A model generated the notes under the pieces. The model was given only the letters and a program-made list of their open reading frames with translations. It was not told the origin of the DNA and ran no database searches. From Senegalimassilia faecalis (GTDB lineage: Bacteria; Actinomycetota; Coriobacteriia; Coriobacteriales; Eggerthellaceae), in assembly GCF_004135645.1 (NCBI RefSeq), contig NZ_SDPW01000001.1:496001-560000 (forward strand): a stretch of DNA of 64,000 bases. The letters run 5' to 3'. Of the stretch, positions 15,933 through 24,436 are shown in pieces (the stretch's first letter is position 1; each line of letters begins with the position of its first letter). The position numbers and the translations under genes are program-made.

Positions 15933-16613
15933 ATGGAACACACCCGCATCATAGAAGTGAAACAGAACATCCTAGCCGCAAACGACGAGGCCGCCGACGC
16001 ATTCCGCGCCGAGCGTGCCGCCGAAGGCACGTTCTTCGTCGACGTCATGGCAAGCCCCGGCGCCGGCAAGACCACGCTTTTGCTCGCGCTCATCCGCGAG
16101 CTGCGCGCCCGGGCCGCCGGCGAGCTGGGCGTCATCGAGGCCGACCTGGAATCCGACGTCGACGCGCTGAAGATCAAAGAAGCCGGCGTGGCGTCGGTGG
16201 AGCTGAACACGCGCGGCGTGTGCCACGTGGAAATGCGCATGGTCGAGGCCGCGTTCAAGGCCTTCGAGGGCGACCGCTTCGACTACCTCTTCCTGGAAAA
16301 CATCGGCAACCTGGTGTGCCCCGCCGACTTCGACACGGGAGCGCACACGCGCATCATGCTGCTGTCGGTGCCCGAGGGCTGGGACAAGGTGATGAAGTAC
16401 CCGCCCATGTTCGCCGCCGTCGACGCGCTGGTGGTCACGAAGTGCGACTACCTGCCACTGAACGAGGACTTCGACATGGACCGCCTAAAAGAGCACGCGC
16501 GCATGCTCAACCCCAACCTGGAGATTTTCGAGACGGACGCCAAACACAACAAGGGCATCGCCGCCCTGGCCGACTGGATGCAAGCCCAGCGCGCCGCAAA
16601 AGTGCAGGCATAG
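15933..16613 (+). CDS. hypB: Hydrogenase nickel incorporation GTPase HypB
   Basis: A 226-residue SIMIBI-class GTPase that helps load nickel into NiFe hydrogenase. Walker A is MASPGAGKTTLLLALI; the metal-site loop is NLVCPADFDTGAH with its conserved cysteine; the guanine-specificity region is VVTKCDYLPL. It lacks the N-terminal histidine stretch or CxxCGC motif of some HypB proteins. GAAGGAG precedes ATG 15933. The usual partner hypA survives only as a fragment 2 kb away (18572), and no hydrogenase structural genes are in view. Confidence 0.92.
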   Translation: MEHTRIIEVKQNILAANDEAADAFRAERAAEGTFFVDVMASPGAGKTTLLLALIRELRARAAGELGVIEADLESDVDALKIKEAGVASVELNTRGVCHVEMRMVEAAFKAFEGDRFDYLFLENIGNLVCPADFDTGAHTRIMLLSVPEGWDKVMKYPPMFAAVDALVVTKCDYLPLNEDFDMDRLKEHARMLNPNLEIFETDAKHNKGIAALADWMQAQRAAKVQA

Positions 16614-16644
16614 CGCTTGGCGCAAAAGACCCGTTGAATCGCAG

Positions 16645-16685
16645 AAGCCTCCGAACGCAGCAAACGCGTTCGGAGGCTTTCTTGT
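16645..16685 (+). terminator. Terminator of hypB
   Basis: Perfect 14-bp stem AAGCCTCCGAACGC / GCGTTCGGAGGCTT with a seven-base loop, then TTCTTGTT. It may also serve the convergent MFS gene. Confidence 0.8.
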
Positions 16686-16708
16686 TGATGGCGAAATGTC
16701 GCTTCGCG

Positions 16709-17887
16709 CTACTTCAGGCGGCGGAAGCGGGACTCATTGGCAAGCACGCCCAGGGAAAACACCAGGCCAGCGGCTGCGCACGCCACCAGAATCCAAATGA
16801 CGGGCACCAGGCCAACGCCGTCGCCCAGCACGCCCAAAAGCGGCGAGGCGATGCCGCCGACGGCCACGGCCACGCCGAACGAAAGTCCCGAGGCCATGCC
16901 CAGGTGCGCCGGCAGATACGACTGCCCCAACGCCACGGCCGGCGGGTTGAACAGGTTCACGCACGGCGCCAGCACCATGACCGCCACCACGCACAGCCAC
17001 ACGTTTCCCGAGGTCACGAACGCAACAAGCGCCAACGCCATCAGCGCGAAGCAACCCACCATCAGCCGCGGCGTGGGAATACGGTGCGAAACCATGCCCG
17101 ACGCCGCCGTGGCAAACGCACCGCAAACGGAAAACACCGTGATCAGCAGCGACGCGGCGTCTTCGGACGCGCCGAACGTGGCCACCAGGTACAGCGGGAA
17201 GAAGCTGGTAACGCCGTAGAACACGATGGAGCGCACCGAAAGCGCGCCGAGCACCACGGAAAACGCGCCCCAACGGTCGCGCACGCCGGCGGCCGCCTGC
17301 GCCGCCGCGCGCACGCCGAACGTGCGGAACTTCGGGGTCAGCGCCAGCAGCACCAAGGCGTACGGAATGCAAATGACCAGGTAAACCAGCGTGCCGGCAA
17401 GGCCGAACGCCGTGATGGCCGCCACGCTGATCACCGGCCCCAGACAAAAGCCGATCTGCCCGCCCACGGAAAACACCGACATGCTGACCGCTTTGTCGTC
17501 ACCGCCGGTAAGGTTCGCCAGGCGCGCGCCTTCGGGGTGCAGCATGGCGTTGCCGATGCCCGAGATCATGGCCGCCGCAACCACCAGCCAATACGACTGC
17601 AGCACGCCCACCAGCGCCAGGCCGATGCCCGCCAGCGCCACGCCCACCGCCATCAGCCACGGCCGCGCCTTCTTGTCGCCCAGCCACCCGAACAGCGGCT
17701 GGATGATGGCCGACGCGCTGTTCGACGCCAGCACCAGCGCCGTGATTTCCGTGTACGAAAAGCCGGACTGGATCACCAGAAACGGCAGCACCGACGCCAG
17801 GCCGCCCTGGCAGGCGTCAACGCAAATATGCCCGCCCATCAGGACGAACGGCAACTTATTCGGCAAACGAGAAGCGTTTTTGCTCAT
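16709..17887 (-). CDS. MFS transporter, fosmidomycin-resistance (Fsr) type
   Basis: A 392-residue twelve-helix major facilitator. The N-terminal motif LMGGHICVDACQGGLASVLP matches the Fsr branch (mxxgHfivDlyqG.lpallP), with the motif A loop GWLGDKKARPWL after helix 2 and IGNAMLHPEGARLA in helix 4 (the HPeg motif typical of Fsr). The family exports fosmidomycin and other small organics. The start ATG 17887 was chosen because upstream codons read as low-complexity sequence and not protein. No regulator adjoins it. Confidence 0.88.
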   Translation of the reverse strand: MSKNASRLPNKLPFVLMGGHICVDACQGGLASVLPFLVIQSGFSYTEITALVLASNSASAIIQPLFGWLGDKKARPWLMAVGVALAGIGLALVGVLQSYWLVVAAAMISGIGNAMLHPEGARLANLTGGDDKAVSMSVFSVGGQIGFCLGPVISVAAITAFGLAGTLVYLVICIPYALVLLALTPKFRTFGVRAAAQAAAGVRDRWGAFSVVLGALSVRSIVFYGVTSFFPLYLVATFGASEDAASLLITVFSVCGAFATAASGMVSHRIPTPRLMVGCFALMALALVAFVTSGNVWLCVVAVMVLAPCVNLFNPPAVALGQSYLPAHLGMASGLSFGVAVAVGGIASPLLGVLGDGVGLVPVIWILVACAAAGLVFSLGVLANESRFRRLK

Positions 17888-18093
17888 GAACCCATCTTCC
17901 CTACTCAACGCGCCGGCAGCACGCCAGCGCAACGCGCGCCGTCGCAGCGCACGCAACCTTGAAAACTTATTATTATCGTTCCTATAGCGCCGACGCGCAA
18001 CACCCGCGCCCCTTCGCCACCCGCAAACGCAAAAACGCCCGCGGGCGCAATGCCAGCGGGCGCTTGGAGGCTCGGCAGTTAAACGCGGACGCG

Positions 18094-18360
18094 CTAGTCT
18101 ACCGTCTTGCCGAGGATCTTGTTCGCGGCGTAGATGCCGGAGATGGCGGCGGGCTCCATGCCCAGGCCGTTCACGTCGCCGGCCATGATCAGGCCCGGCG
18201 CCAGATTCTGCGGCAGCGCCTCGTGGGCGGCGGTGTACAGGGCGTACCCCCAGTACTTCTTGCCGATGACCTCCCACTCCTCAAAGTACTCGTCGAACTT
18301 GTTGCCTTCCTCGAAGTCCACCTCGGTGAAAATCTCGTAGTCGCCGTCGAGGGCGGCCAC
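18094..18360 (-). pseudogene. Flavoprotein (FAD-dependent oxidoreductase) C-terminal fragment
   Basis: Minus-strand codons give KYWGYALYTAAHEALPQNLA, PGLIMAGDVNGLGMEPAAIS and GIYAANKILGKTVD then a stop. This is the terminal FAD-contacting loop and helix (l..aGdv.g.g..pA..sGi.Aak.I) of FAD-dependent reductases. Everything upstream is missing. The break is at about 18360, where a plus-strand fragment begins. Confidence 0.6.
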
Positions 18361-18471
18361 GAGATGGCCATGCTCAAGGAGTTCTACACGCCGCAGGAGA
18401 CGCTGTGGTGCACGGACATGCCGCGCAACGAGTTCTTCGACGCCCAATGGTTCGCCGCGCAACGGGCATGA
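18361..18471 (+). other. Unrecognised plus-strand coding remnant
   Basis: About 36 codons read EMAMLKEFYTPQETLWCTDM then PRNEFFDAQWFAAQRA and a TGA, followed 25 bases later by a strong terminator. It looks like the 3' end of a real gene truncated at the junction with the flavoprotein fragment. I do not recognise the family. Confidence 0.3.
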
Positions 18472-18495
18472 TCGACTAGCCTGACGCGCTACACT

Positions 18496-18522
18496 AAGGG
18501 CCAGCATTTCGCTGGCCCTTGC
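18496..18522 (+). terminator. Terminator-like hairpin
   Basis: Perfect stem AAGGGCCAGC / GCTGGCCCTT with a five-base loop (ATTTC), then GCCTTG. The U-run is weak. Confidence 0.6.
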
Positions 18523-18571
18523 CTTGGGGAGCTAGGGCCCGCAAGAGGCAGGGGAGCTTAAAGGGGTTTCA

Positions 18572-18724
18572 ATGCACGAGATGTCTATCCTTTCGAACGT
18601 CATGGACGTCGCGCTGAAGTACGCGAAGGAAAACAACGCGCGCGAAGTGGTGTCGGTAACGCTGGTGGTCGGCGAGCTAGCCGCCTCCCGCCCCTGGATC
18701 GCCTACCGCTACAACAAGCGCTAA
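18572..18724 (+). pseudogene. Truncated HypA, hydrogenase/urease nickel chaperone
   Basis: A 50-codon frame. Residues 1-37 (MHEMSILSNVMDVALKYAKE, then NNAREVVSVTLVVGEL) are the nickel-binding N-terminus of HypA, including the essential MHE. At residue ~38 it changes to unrelated ASRPWIAYRYNKR and stops. The zinc-finger domain with its two CxxC pairs is lost. AAGGGG precedes the ATG, so a short peptide may still be made. It is 2 kb from intact hypB, so nickel insertion in this strain must rely on another HypA or be lost. Confidence 0.85.
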
Positions 18725-18824
18725 CGGCGCCGTCCGCCCCTCGCCTCTTCCGCCCTAACCCTCAGCGTCGCTCCTTCGCCCCGTCCCTTTCTAGCGCTGC
18801 CCCTTCAGCCAGTCGAAGCTGACA

Positions 18825-18997
18825 CGATTTCGAACTTTCCGAATGCCCATACCTTTTCGAGCCGATTTTGGGCAAGAAATCGAACTTTCCGTCGCTCGAT
18901 CCCGCCCATTTCCCCCGCAAACGGCTCGTTTGGGTAAGAAACTGAGCTTTCCGAGCCCCGAGCGATGTCACAAGGCCCGGAAAGTTCGATTTCTTGC
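18825..18997. repeat. Inverted and direct repeats with a GAACTTTCCG core
   Basis: CGAACTTTCCG occurs at 18831 and exactly 50 bp later at 18881, with a degenerate copy at 18943. GCAAGAAATCGAACTTTCCG (18872-18891) and its perfect reverse complement (18978-18997) form 20-bp arms around an 86-bp interior. This occupies the gene-free stretch 18725-19076. Confidence 0.65.
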
Positions 18998-19076
18998 TCA
19001 AACGCACGGGTCACCCGCATGCCCCCATGCAATTCCGCCGCCCGAAGTCTGCGCAGGTCGTGACGAATAGTGCACC

Positions 19077-19950
19077 GGTTCGCTGGTGTGCATCGTGGGC
19101 AAATCCATCACGAACAACGCGCTTCTGGGCTACCAGGCAACGGTCACGCGCGCCACGCTCACGCTGGGCGCGGCGCTGCTGGCGCTGGTGGCCGCGCTGG
19201 TGTGCAGCGCGTACCGCGCGCAGGTTTCCGCGCAGAAAGCCCAGTTCGAAACGGAGCGGCGCCGCCTGCAGGCCAAATCCATGCACGAGGTTGAAGCCGC
19301 AAAGGCCAAGGCGGACGCGGTGAACAAGTCGAAAAGCGAGTTTCTGGCAAACATGTTGCACGACATCCGCGCGCCCATGAACGCCATCGTGGGCCTGACG
19401 AAGTTGATGGAGCACGACAAGGACGACCCCGAGAAGATGGACGCGTACCTGCACAAGATCCAAACGTCCAGCCAGCACCTGCTCAGCCTTATCAACGACG
19501 TGCTTGACATGAGCAAAACCGAGTCGAGCGAAGTCACGCTTGGCCGCGAGCCCATCAGCCTGGCCGACCAGGTTGCGCAGATCGACAGCATCATCCGCTC
19601 GCAGGCCGAAAGCCGCAGCCAAACGTTCACCATCCGCGTGCACGAGCTTACCCACGAGCACTTCATCGGCGATGCCATGCGCCTGCGCCAGCTGCACCAT
19701 CTATCCCGACGGTCGCACGCTGCTTAAGGCGTTTGCGCAGGTGGAGCCCAGGCAGTTCGACGCCATCCTCATGGACGTGCAGATGCCCGCGATAAACGGC
19801 CTCGACGCCACGCGCGAGATTCGCCGCGGCAAGAACCCGCTGGGGCGCACCATCCCCATCATCGCCATGATGGCCAACGCGTTCAGCTCCGACAAGCAAG
19901 CCTGCCTTGACGCCGGCATGAACGCCCACGTTGTCCCCACGAAGCAACCG
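19077..19950 (+). pseudogene. Hybrid sensor histidine kinase remnant lacking the ATPase domain
   Basis: Begins within a sensor protein: a transmembrane helix (LTLGAALLALVAALVCSAY), a coiled linker, then the HisKA dimerisation helix with the phosphoacceptor (KSEFLANMLHDIRAPMNAIV). The frame is lost at about 19692, after DAMRLRQ, where HATPase_c should begin. Sequence resumes in another frame as a receiver domain (FDAILMDVQMPAINGLDATR with the phospho-aspartate) ending before the conserved lysine-proline. The N-terminal sensor, the entire ATP-binding domain and the receiver end are missing. Confidence 0.8.
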
Positions 19951-19974
19951 CCACCGCCGCGAAACCAGCCCGCA

Positions 19975-20096
19975 ACCCACTTGCAACCCGCCACCTTGCC
20001 AAGTTGGCCCACTTGCCAGCTTGCCCCACTTGTTAGCTTATCAACTCGCCGACTTGCCCACTTGTTAGCTTACCCACTTGCAACCCGCCAAAACCC
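19975..20096. repeat. Short tandem repeats with CCCACTTG units
   Basis: Units such as CCCACTTGCCAGCTTGC, CCCACTTGTTAGCTTA and CCCACTTGTTAGCTTAC recur, with CACTTGCAACCCGCC at each end of the block. No coding potential is evident. The block lies between the kinase remnant and the third 140-bp element. Confidence 0.6.
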
Positions 20097-20161
20097 GCTG
20101 CAGCATGCCCGCCATGCGAATCCGCCGCAAGCCAAACGCCCCATCAAGCCACCTTGAAATC

Positions 20162-20301
20162 AAAAATCGCTCATGTATGTGATTTGCTGAGGATTCGTTG
20201 AGTATCCCCCTTTTCCACTGCTCTGTGACCAGGGAAAACGCAACCATCTTTGGCTTGCTACCTCGGCAAGGCAAGTTAAATCACATACATGAGCGATTTT
20301 C
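20162..20301. repeat. 140-bp palindromic element, copy 3 (inverted orientation)
   Basis: Arms 20162-20185 and 20278-20301: 23 of 24 positions pair, and the stem is the same as in copy 2 (CGCTCATGTATGTGATTT). The 92-bp interior read on the minus strand has GGTAGC at positions 16-21 and TTTTCCCTGGTCA at 40-52, again centred. The rest of the interior is largely unlike copies 1 and 2. The remainder of 20302-20398 holds nothing evident. Confidence 0.8.
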
Positions 20302-20398
20302 GTACGCAGCGCCACAGAAAGCAGCACGGAAATTCGGGGAGGTAACAAGCCAGCCCAGATAGCGCATCTCCACGAACAGGCGAGCCCCAATCCTAACG

Positions 20399-20427
20399 CA
20401 AAAAAGCCCGGGCATTTGCCCGGGCCT
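20399..20427 (-). terminator. Terminator of the Pit transporter gene
   Basis: Perfect stem GCCCGGGC-ATTT-GCCCGGGC preceded on the plus strand by a run of A, giving a U-run for minus-strand transcripts. Confidence 0.8.
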
Positions 20428-20502
20428 GGAGCAGCTTGCACTTAAGAGCACTCGCTCTGGGAAATGGCGAACAAAAAGCAAGCCGAAACGCCTGCGCGGC
20501 GT

Positions 20503-21552
20503 CTACGCCAGCATCATGAACAACTTGGCCAGCACGAAACCAATCAGGCCGCATGCGGGGAACGTGATGACCCAGGCCAGCAGCATGTTTTTCGCGATGC
20601 TCCAGTTCACGCGCTTGATGGAGCGGCTGGCACCCACGCCCATGATGGCCGACGTGTTGCAGTGGCCCGTGGAAACCGGCATGCCCGTCAAGCTGGCGAA
20701 CAGCAACGTGAACACCGTGGAGAAGTTCGCGGCCACGCCCTGGTACTTCTCCAGCTTCACCATGTCCATGCCCACGGACTTGATGATGCGCTTGCCGCCC
20801 ACCACCGTGCCGGCCGAAATGGCCAGCGAGCACGTGATCATGACCCACATGGGGAAACCGCCCGCGTCAGGCGTGGAGCTGCCGAACGACAGTGCGATGC
20901 CCAGCATGGCGATGGACATGAACTTCTGGCCGTCCTGCGCGCCGTGCAAAAACGACAGCGCCAACGCGCAGATGTCCTGAATGACGGTGAAGGCGGTGTT
21001 GGCCACTTGGCGGTTGACCATCTTGAACACGCGCTCGATGACCTTCGTGAACACCCAGCCCAAAAGAAAGCCTGCCACCAGGGAAAACACCATGCCGTAG
21101 ATGACTTTTACCCACTCGGAGGGCACAACGCCCGCCCAGCCGTTCATGGCGATGGCGCCGCCGGTGATGCCGGCGATCAGCGAGTGCGACTTCGAGCACG
21201 GTATGCCGAAAAACCAGCAGAATATGCCCCATCCGATGGCACCGATCATGGCTGCCACCAGGGCCAATAGCGCCGCGTCGGTATTTCCTGAGAAGTCGAC
21301 CATGCCGAACATAGTTTTCGCAACGGCCGTGGAGATGAACGTCATGCCCACCAGGCCCACGAAGTTGAACACCGCCGCCAGGCCGATGGCCACGTTCGGC
21401 TTCAGGCACCGGGTTGACACCACGGTGGCAATGGCGTTCGGCGCGTCGGTTGCACCGGACACGGCCGTGACGCCGATGATGAGCACCAAAATAACGAACA
21501 GGATCGGCTGGGCCATAGCCTGCGCAAGAAAGTCAGCAAACGTTAACGCCAT
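20503..21552 (-). CDS. pit: PiT family inorganic phosphate transporter
   Basis: A 349-residue membrane protein with two repeated Pit domains. The N-terminal signature GVTAVSGATDAPNAIATVVS carries the DxPNAiat motif and the second repeat has SLTGMPVSTGHCNTSAIMGV. Between them are HSLIAGITGGAIAMNGWAGV and a cytoplasmic segment around residue 160. Pit proteins are low-affinity metal-phosphate:proton or sodium symporters. Monocistronic, with a strong terminator at 20399. No PhoU-like partner is adjacent. Confidence 0.92.
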   Translation of the reverse strand: MALTFADFLAQAMAQPILFVILVLIIGVTAVSGATDAPNAIATVVSTRCLKPNVAIGLAAVFNFVGLVGMTFISTAVAKTMFGMVDFSGNTDAALLALVAAMIGAIGWGIFCWFFGIPCSKSHSLIAGITGGAIAMNGWAGVVPSEWVKVIYGMVFSLVAGFLLGWVFTKVIERVFKMVNRQVANTAFTVIQDICALALSFLHGAQDGQKFMSIAMLGIALSFGSSTPDAGGFPMWVMITCSLAISAGTVVGGKRIIKSVGMDMVKLEKYQGVAANFSTVFTLLFASLTGMPVSTGHCNTSAIMGVGASRSIKRVNWSIAKNMLLAWVITFPACGLIGFVLAKLFMMLA

Positions 21553-21784
21553 TCAGTTCCCCATAATCTGTAAAAGCCACGTAAGAGCCTCGTCAATTTG
21601 ACGTATGTTCTACGATACTACACCGAGCCACGCAAGCGCCAGAACCAAACGCATCCGGAAGCACGAAAGACCACGCATCCGCCATGAGCGAACGCGGGCA
21701 CGGACGCGTTTCTCCACACCTGTCCTCCGCCTGTCGAAACAAAGGCTCAAAACATTGTGCAAGCGAATTTGCAGCATCCCCGAG

Positions 21785-21818
21785 CAAAAAAGGCCGCGGC
21801 CCCGATTGCCGCGGCCTC
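21785..21818 (-). terminator. Terminator of fbp
   Basis: Perfect 9-bp stem GGCCGCGGC / GCCGCGGCC with a seven-base loop, with a run of A on the plus strand providing the U-run for the minus-strand fbp transcript. Confidence 0.8.
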
Positions 21819-21836
21819 TCCCCTTTGTCCGCGCCC

Positions 21837-23795
21837 CTAGCGCACGCCCGGTTCAGCTACTTCGCCGTCTTGGTAGGCTTGCAGCAGGCGTTCCAGCTCG
21901 GCCACGCGGCGACGGATGTCGGCGCCGTCGTCGGTGTCGGCCACGCGCGTGCGGTGCGGCACGCGCTCCACCACGCGACGGGAGCTGTGGATGTCAAGCT
22001 CTTCCTTCACGGCCGCGGCTGCCGACTTCAACGGCTCGTGAGCAGCCAAAATGAACCCGAACGAGTTGCTGATGAGCGTGTAGCCGGCAATGCCCGTGGT
22101 GGGCTGGTACGCCTTCGAGAACCCGCCGTCGATCATGAACACGCGCCCGCCGCACTTCACGGGGTCTTCGCCGTCCTTCACCTTCACCGGCACGTGCCCG
22201 CACACGATGTGCGACGTTTCCGGGTCCATGCCGAAGTCGCGGAAGATGCCGGCGATGACCTGCTCGTCGTCGATGAGCGTGTAGAACGGGTTCTTCACTT
22301 CCTTGCGCGCGGCCTTGTCGGCGATGAGGTACAGCTCGAACGTGGCCATCTTGCTTTTCGCGAACAGCGGGCTGCCCTCGCCCAGCCACAGGTACCACAG
22401 AAGGTCGCGACCGCGGCGGCGCTCGTCGGCGTCGTGGCTGTAGAACGCCGCGCGCACGTAGCGCTCCATCACGTCGTACAGCGCGCGGCCCTTGTACGGC
22501 GTGCCGAACACGTTGACTTCCTTCAGGCTGCCGTCGGCGTTGAGCGGCACGCACGCGTGGAACATGAGGTTGCCGTTGCAGATTTTGTACAGGCTGCCCG
22601 CCTCCAGGAAGAAGTGCATGTGGCGCTGCAGCTTCTCGCAGCCGGTGAACGCGGCCTCCAGGCGGCACATCACCTCTTCTTCGGCCGGCGTGAGCGCGAA
22701 CGGGTTTGCCGGGTCCACCGTGGGGAACACGGTGTCGGTAAGCGGGTAGGTGATGCCGTCCACCACCACGGTGCCGGCTTCGTAGTCGATTTTGTCCAGC
22801 AGCTTGCGGCTTTCAAGCCCGAACTCGGGATATTCGTCGATGAGCGCGGCCTCCACCTTGAACTGGATGATGGCCATGGCCTTCTGGATTTTCACGTTCA
22901 TGGTCAGCTCCGACGGCGGCAGGTCGGGGTTGCCCTTCAGCGCGAAGCCGGCGCACGGGTCGTCGCGGTAGGCGTCAAGCGCGAAGCTGGCCAGCGGCAG
23001 GATGTTGATGCCGTAAGCGTCTTCCAGGATGGACAGGTTGCCGTAGCGCGCGCAGTTGCGCACCACGTGCGCGATGCAGCCGCGCTGGCCGAGCGCCGCG
23101 CCCATCCACACGATGTCGTGGTTGCCCCACTGGATATCCACGTTATGCTGCGCACGCAGCGTCTCCATAATGACATCGGGGTTCGGACCGCGGTCGTAGA
23201 TGTCGCCGATGATGTGCAGCTGGCTGATGGCCAGGCGCTGGATGAGCTGCCCAAGCGCCTCGATGAGCGCGATGCCGCGGCCCGTGCGCACGGCCGCGTC
23301 GATGATGCCGGCGTAGTAGGCTTCCTTGTCCACGCCGTGGTTGTCCTCGTCCATCAGCTCTTCGATGATGTAGGCGAACTCGGCGGGCAGCGCGCGGCGC
23401 ACGCGGCTGGCGGTGTACTTGCGGGCCGCGCGCTTGCACACGGCCACGAGGCGCGGCACCACCGTGGCGTACCACGCGCGCTCGTCGTCAACGTCGGCCA
23501 GGATGAGTTTCGCCTTTTCACGCGGGTAGTAGATGAGCGTGGCCAGCTCGCGCTTGGCGGCTTCGGAAAGCGAGTCGCCGAAGGCCTCGTCCACTTTCAG
23601 GCGGATGGAGCCCGAACCGTTGCGCAGGATGTGGCTGAACGCCTCGGACTCGCCGTGGATGTCGGAGCAGAAGAATTCGGTGCCTTTCGGGAGGTTCAGG
23701 ATGGCGCTGAGGTTGATGACCTCGGCGGCAGCGGCCTCGGTTGTGGGAAACGATTGCGCCAGCAGTTCCAAGTAACGCTTTTCGGTTGCTTCCAT
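21837..23795 (-). CDS. fbp: Class III fructose-1,6-bisphosphatase
   Basis: A 652-residue Firmicutes-type FBPase of the calcineurin-like phosphoesterase fold, converting fructose-1,6-bisphosphate to fructose-6-phosphate in gluconeogenesis. Metal-binding motifs are EFFCSDIHGESEAFSHIL, QLHIIGDIYDRGPNPDVIM, IQWGNHDIVWMGAALGQ and, late in the protein, SHIVCGHVPVK plus GGRVFMIDGGFSKAYQ. Length matches the family (~640-670). The start at ATG 23795 follows GAGGAGG; upstream sequence is low-complexity. Monocistronic with a strong terminator. Confidence 0.95.
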   Translation of the reverse strand: MEATEKRYLELLAQSFPTTEAAAAEVINLSAILNLPKGTEFFCSDIHGESEAFSHILRNGSGSIRLKVDEAFGDSLSEAAKRELATLIYYPREKAKLILADVDDERAWYATVVPRLVAVCKRAARKYTASRVRRALPAEFAYIIEELMDEDNHGVDKEAYYAGIIDAAVRTGRGIALIEALGQLIQRLAISQLHIIGDIYDRGPNPDVIMETLRAQHNVDIQWGNHDIVWMGAALGQRGCIAHVVRNCARYGNLSILEDAYGINILPLASFALDAYRDDPCAGFALKGNPDLPPSELTMNVKIQKAMAIIQFKVEAALIDEYPEFGLESRKLLDKIDYEAGTVVVDGITYPLTDTVFPTVDPANPFALTPAEEEVMCRLEAAFTGCEKLQRHMHFFLEAGSLYKICNGNLMFHACVPLNADGSLKEVNVFGTPYKGRALYDVMERYVRAAFYSHDADERRRGRDLLWYLWLGEGSPLFAKSKMATFELYLIADKAARKEVKNPFYTLIDDEQVIAGIFRDFGMDPETSHIVCGHVPVKVKDGEDPVKCGGRVFMIDGGFSKAYQPTTGIAGYTLISNSFGFILAAHEPLKSAAAAVKEELDIHSSRRVVERVPHRTRVADTDDGADIRRRVAELERLLQAYQDGEVAEPGVR

Positions 23796-24065
23796 GAAAA
23801 CCTCCTCGGGGCGCCGCGGCGCCAATCGCACAGTGATGCCCACATGGTACCGCGCCCCAAGCGCCCCCGCAGCCAACCGCCCGGCACACGGCACACCCCA
23901 GCAGGCGCCCGGCGTCGGAACAGCCGCGCACGCATCCAGCCGGCATCCGTCCAGCCCCGGCAGCATGCGAACCCCGCACAGCCAGCACACCAGCCCTCGC
24001 GCGCGCATCCAGCAAGCGCCGGCATACGAACGCCCACCCCGCGCGGCGGCGAACGGGCCGCCAGG

Positions 24066-24310
24066 GATTCCGTTTTCGGGAGAAGTGGGAGCAAAGTGCG
24101 AACAACCCGCTTCCCACTTCCCCCGAAAACGGCGCGGGGTTCTCGGCGAACCCCACAGGCCAGCAATTTTTGTTCCCACTTCCGGCCATTTCAGAACCGC
24201 ATGACACTTGCCTGCCGACAAACCCCCTTCGCCAATTCCCACATCGCTCCAAAGCGGAATCCCTGGGCAGCGCCTCTTTCCCAGTTCGCAACAATTCGGC
24301 ACCCTGCGCG
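24066..24310. repeat. TTCCCACTTC repeat array, left of the BREX island
   Basis: CCGTTTTCGGGAGAAGTGGG (24070-24089) pairs with an inverted copy at 24112-24132 with one mismatch, and TTCCCACTTC recurs at 24173. Two 42-bp-spaced units follow: TTCCCACATCG at 24236 and TTCCCAGTTCG at 24278, each preceded by GGAATCCCTG-like sequence. The same units with the same 42-bp period occur at 43532-43771. The rest of the gene-free stretch 23796-24436 is low-complexity and GC-rich. Confidence 0.7.
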
Positions 24311-24436
24311 CACCACCCCGCAGCCAACCGCCCGACACACGGCGCGCGCGCATCCAGCCAACGACTCGGGCCAGGTGCGCACGCCCGCAGGCGCTCGCGA
24401 ATCCGCGCGCTACGCGCGTGCGCCCTCTCCTGCGCG

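Noticed and set aside
17888-18277. Upstream extension of the Fsr-type MFS protein to 522 residues
   Set aside because: The extra codons read as Arg/Gly-rich noise antisense to other sequence, and the conserved N-terminus starts at the ATG at 17887.
24236-24289. 42-bp-period repeats considered as a CRISPR array
   Set aside because: Repeats are degenerate, only two or three units long, with no constant repeat plus unique spacer pattern and no cas genes nearby.
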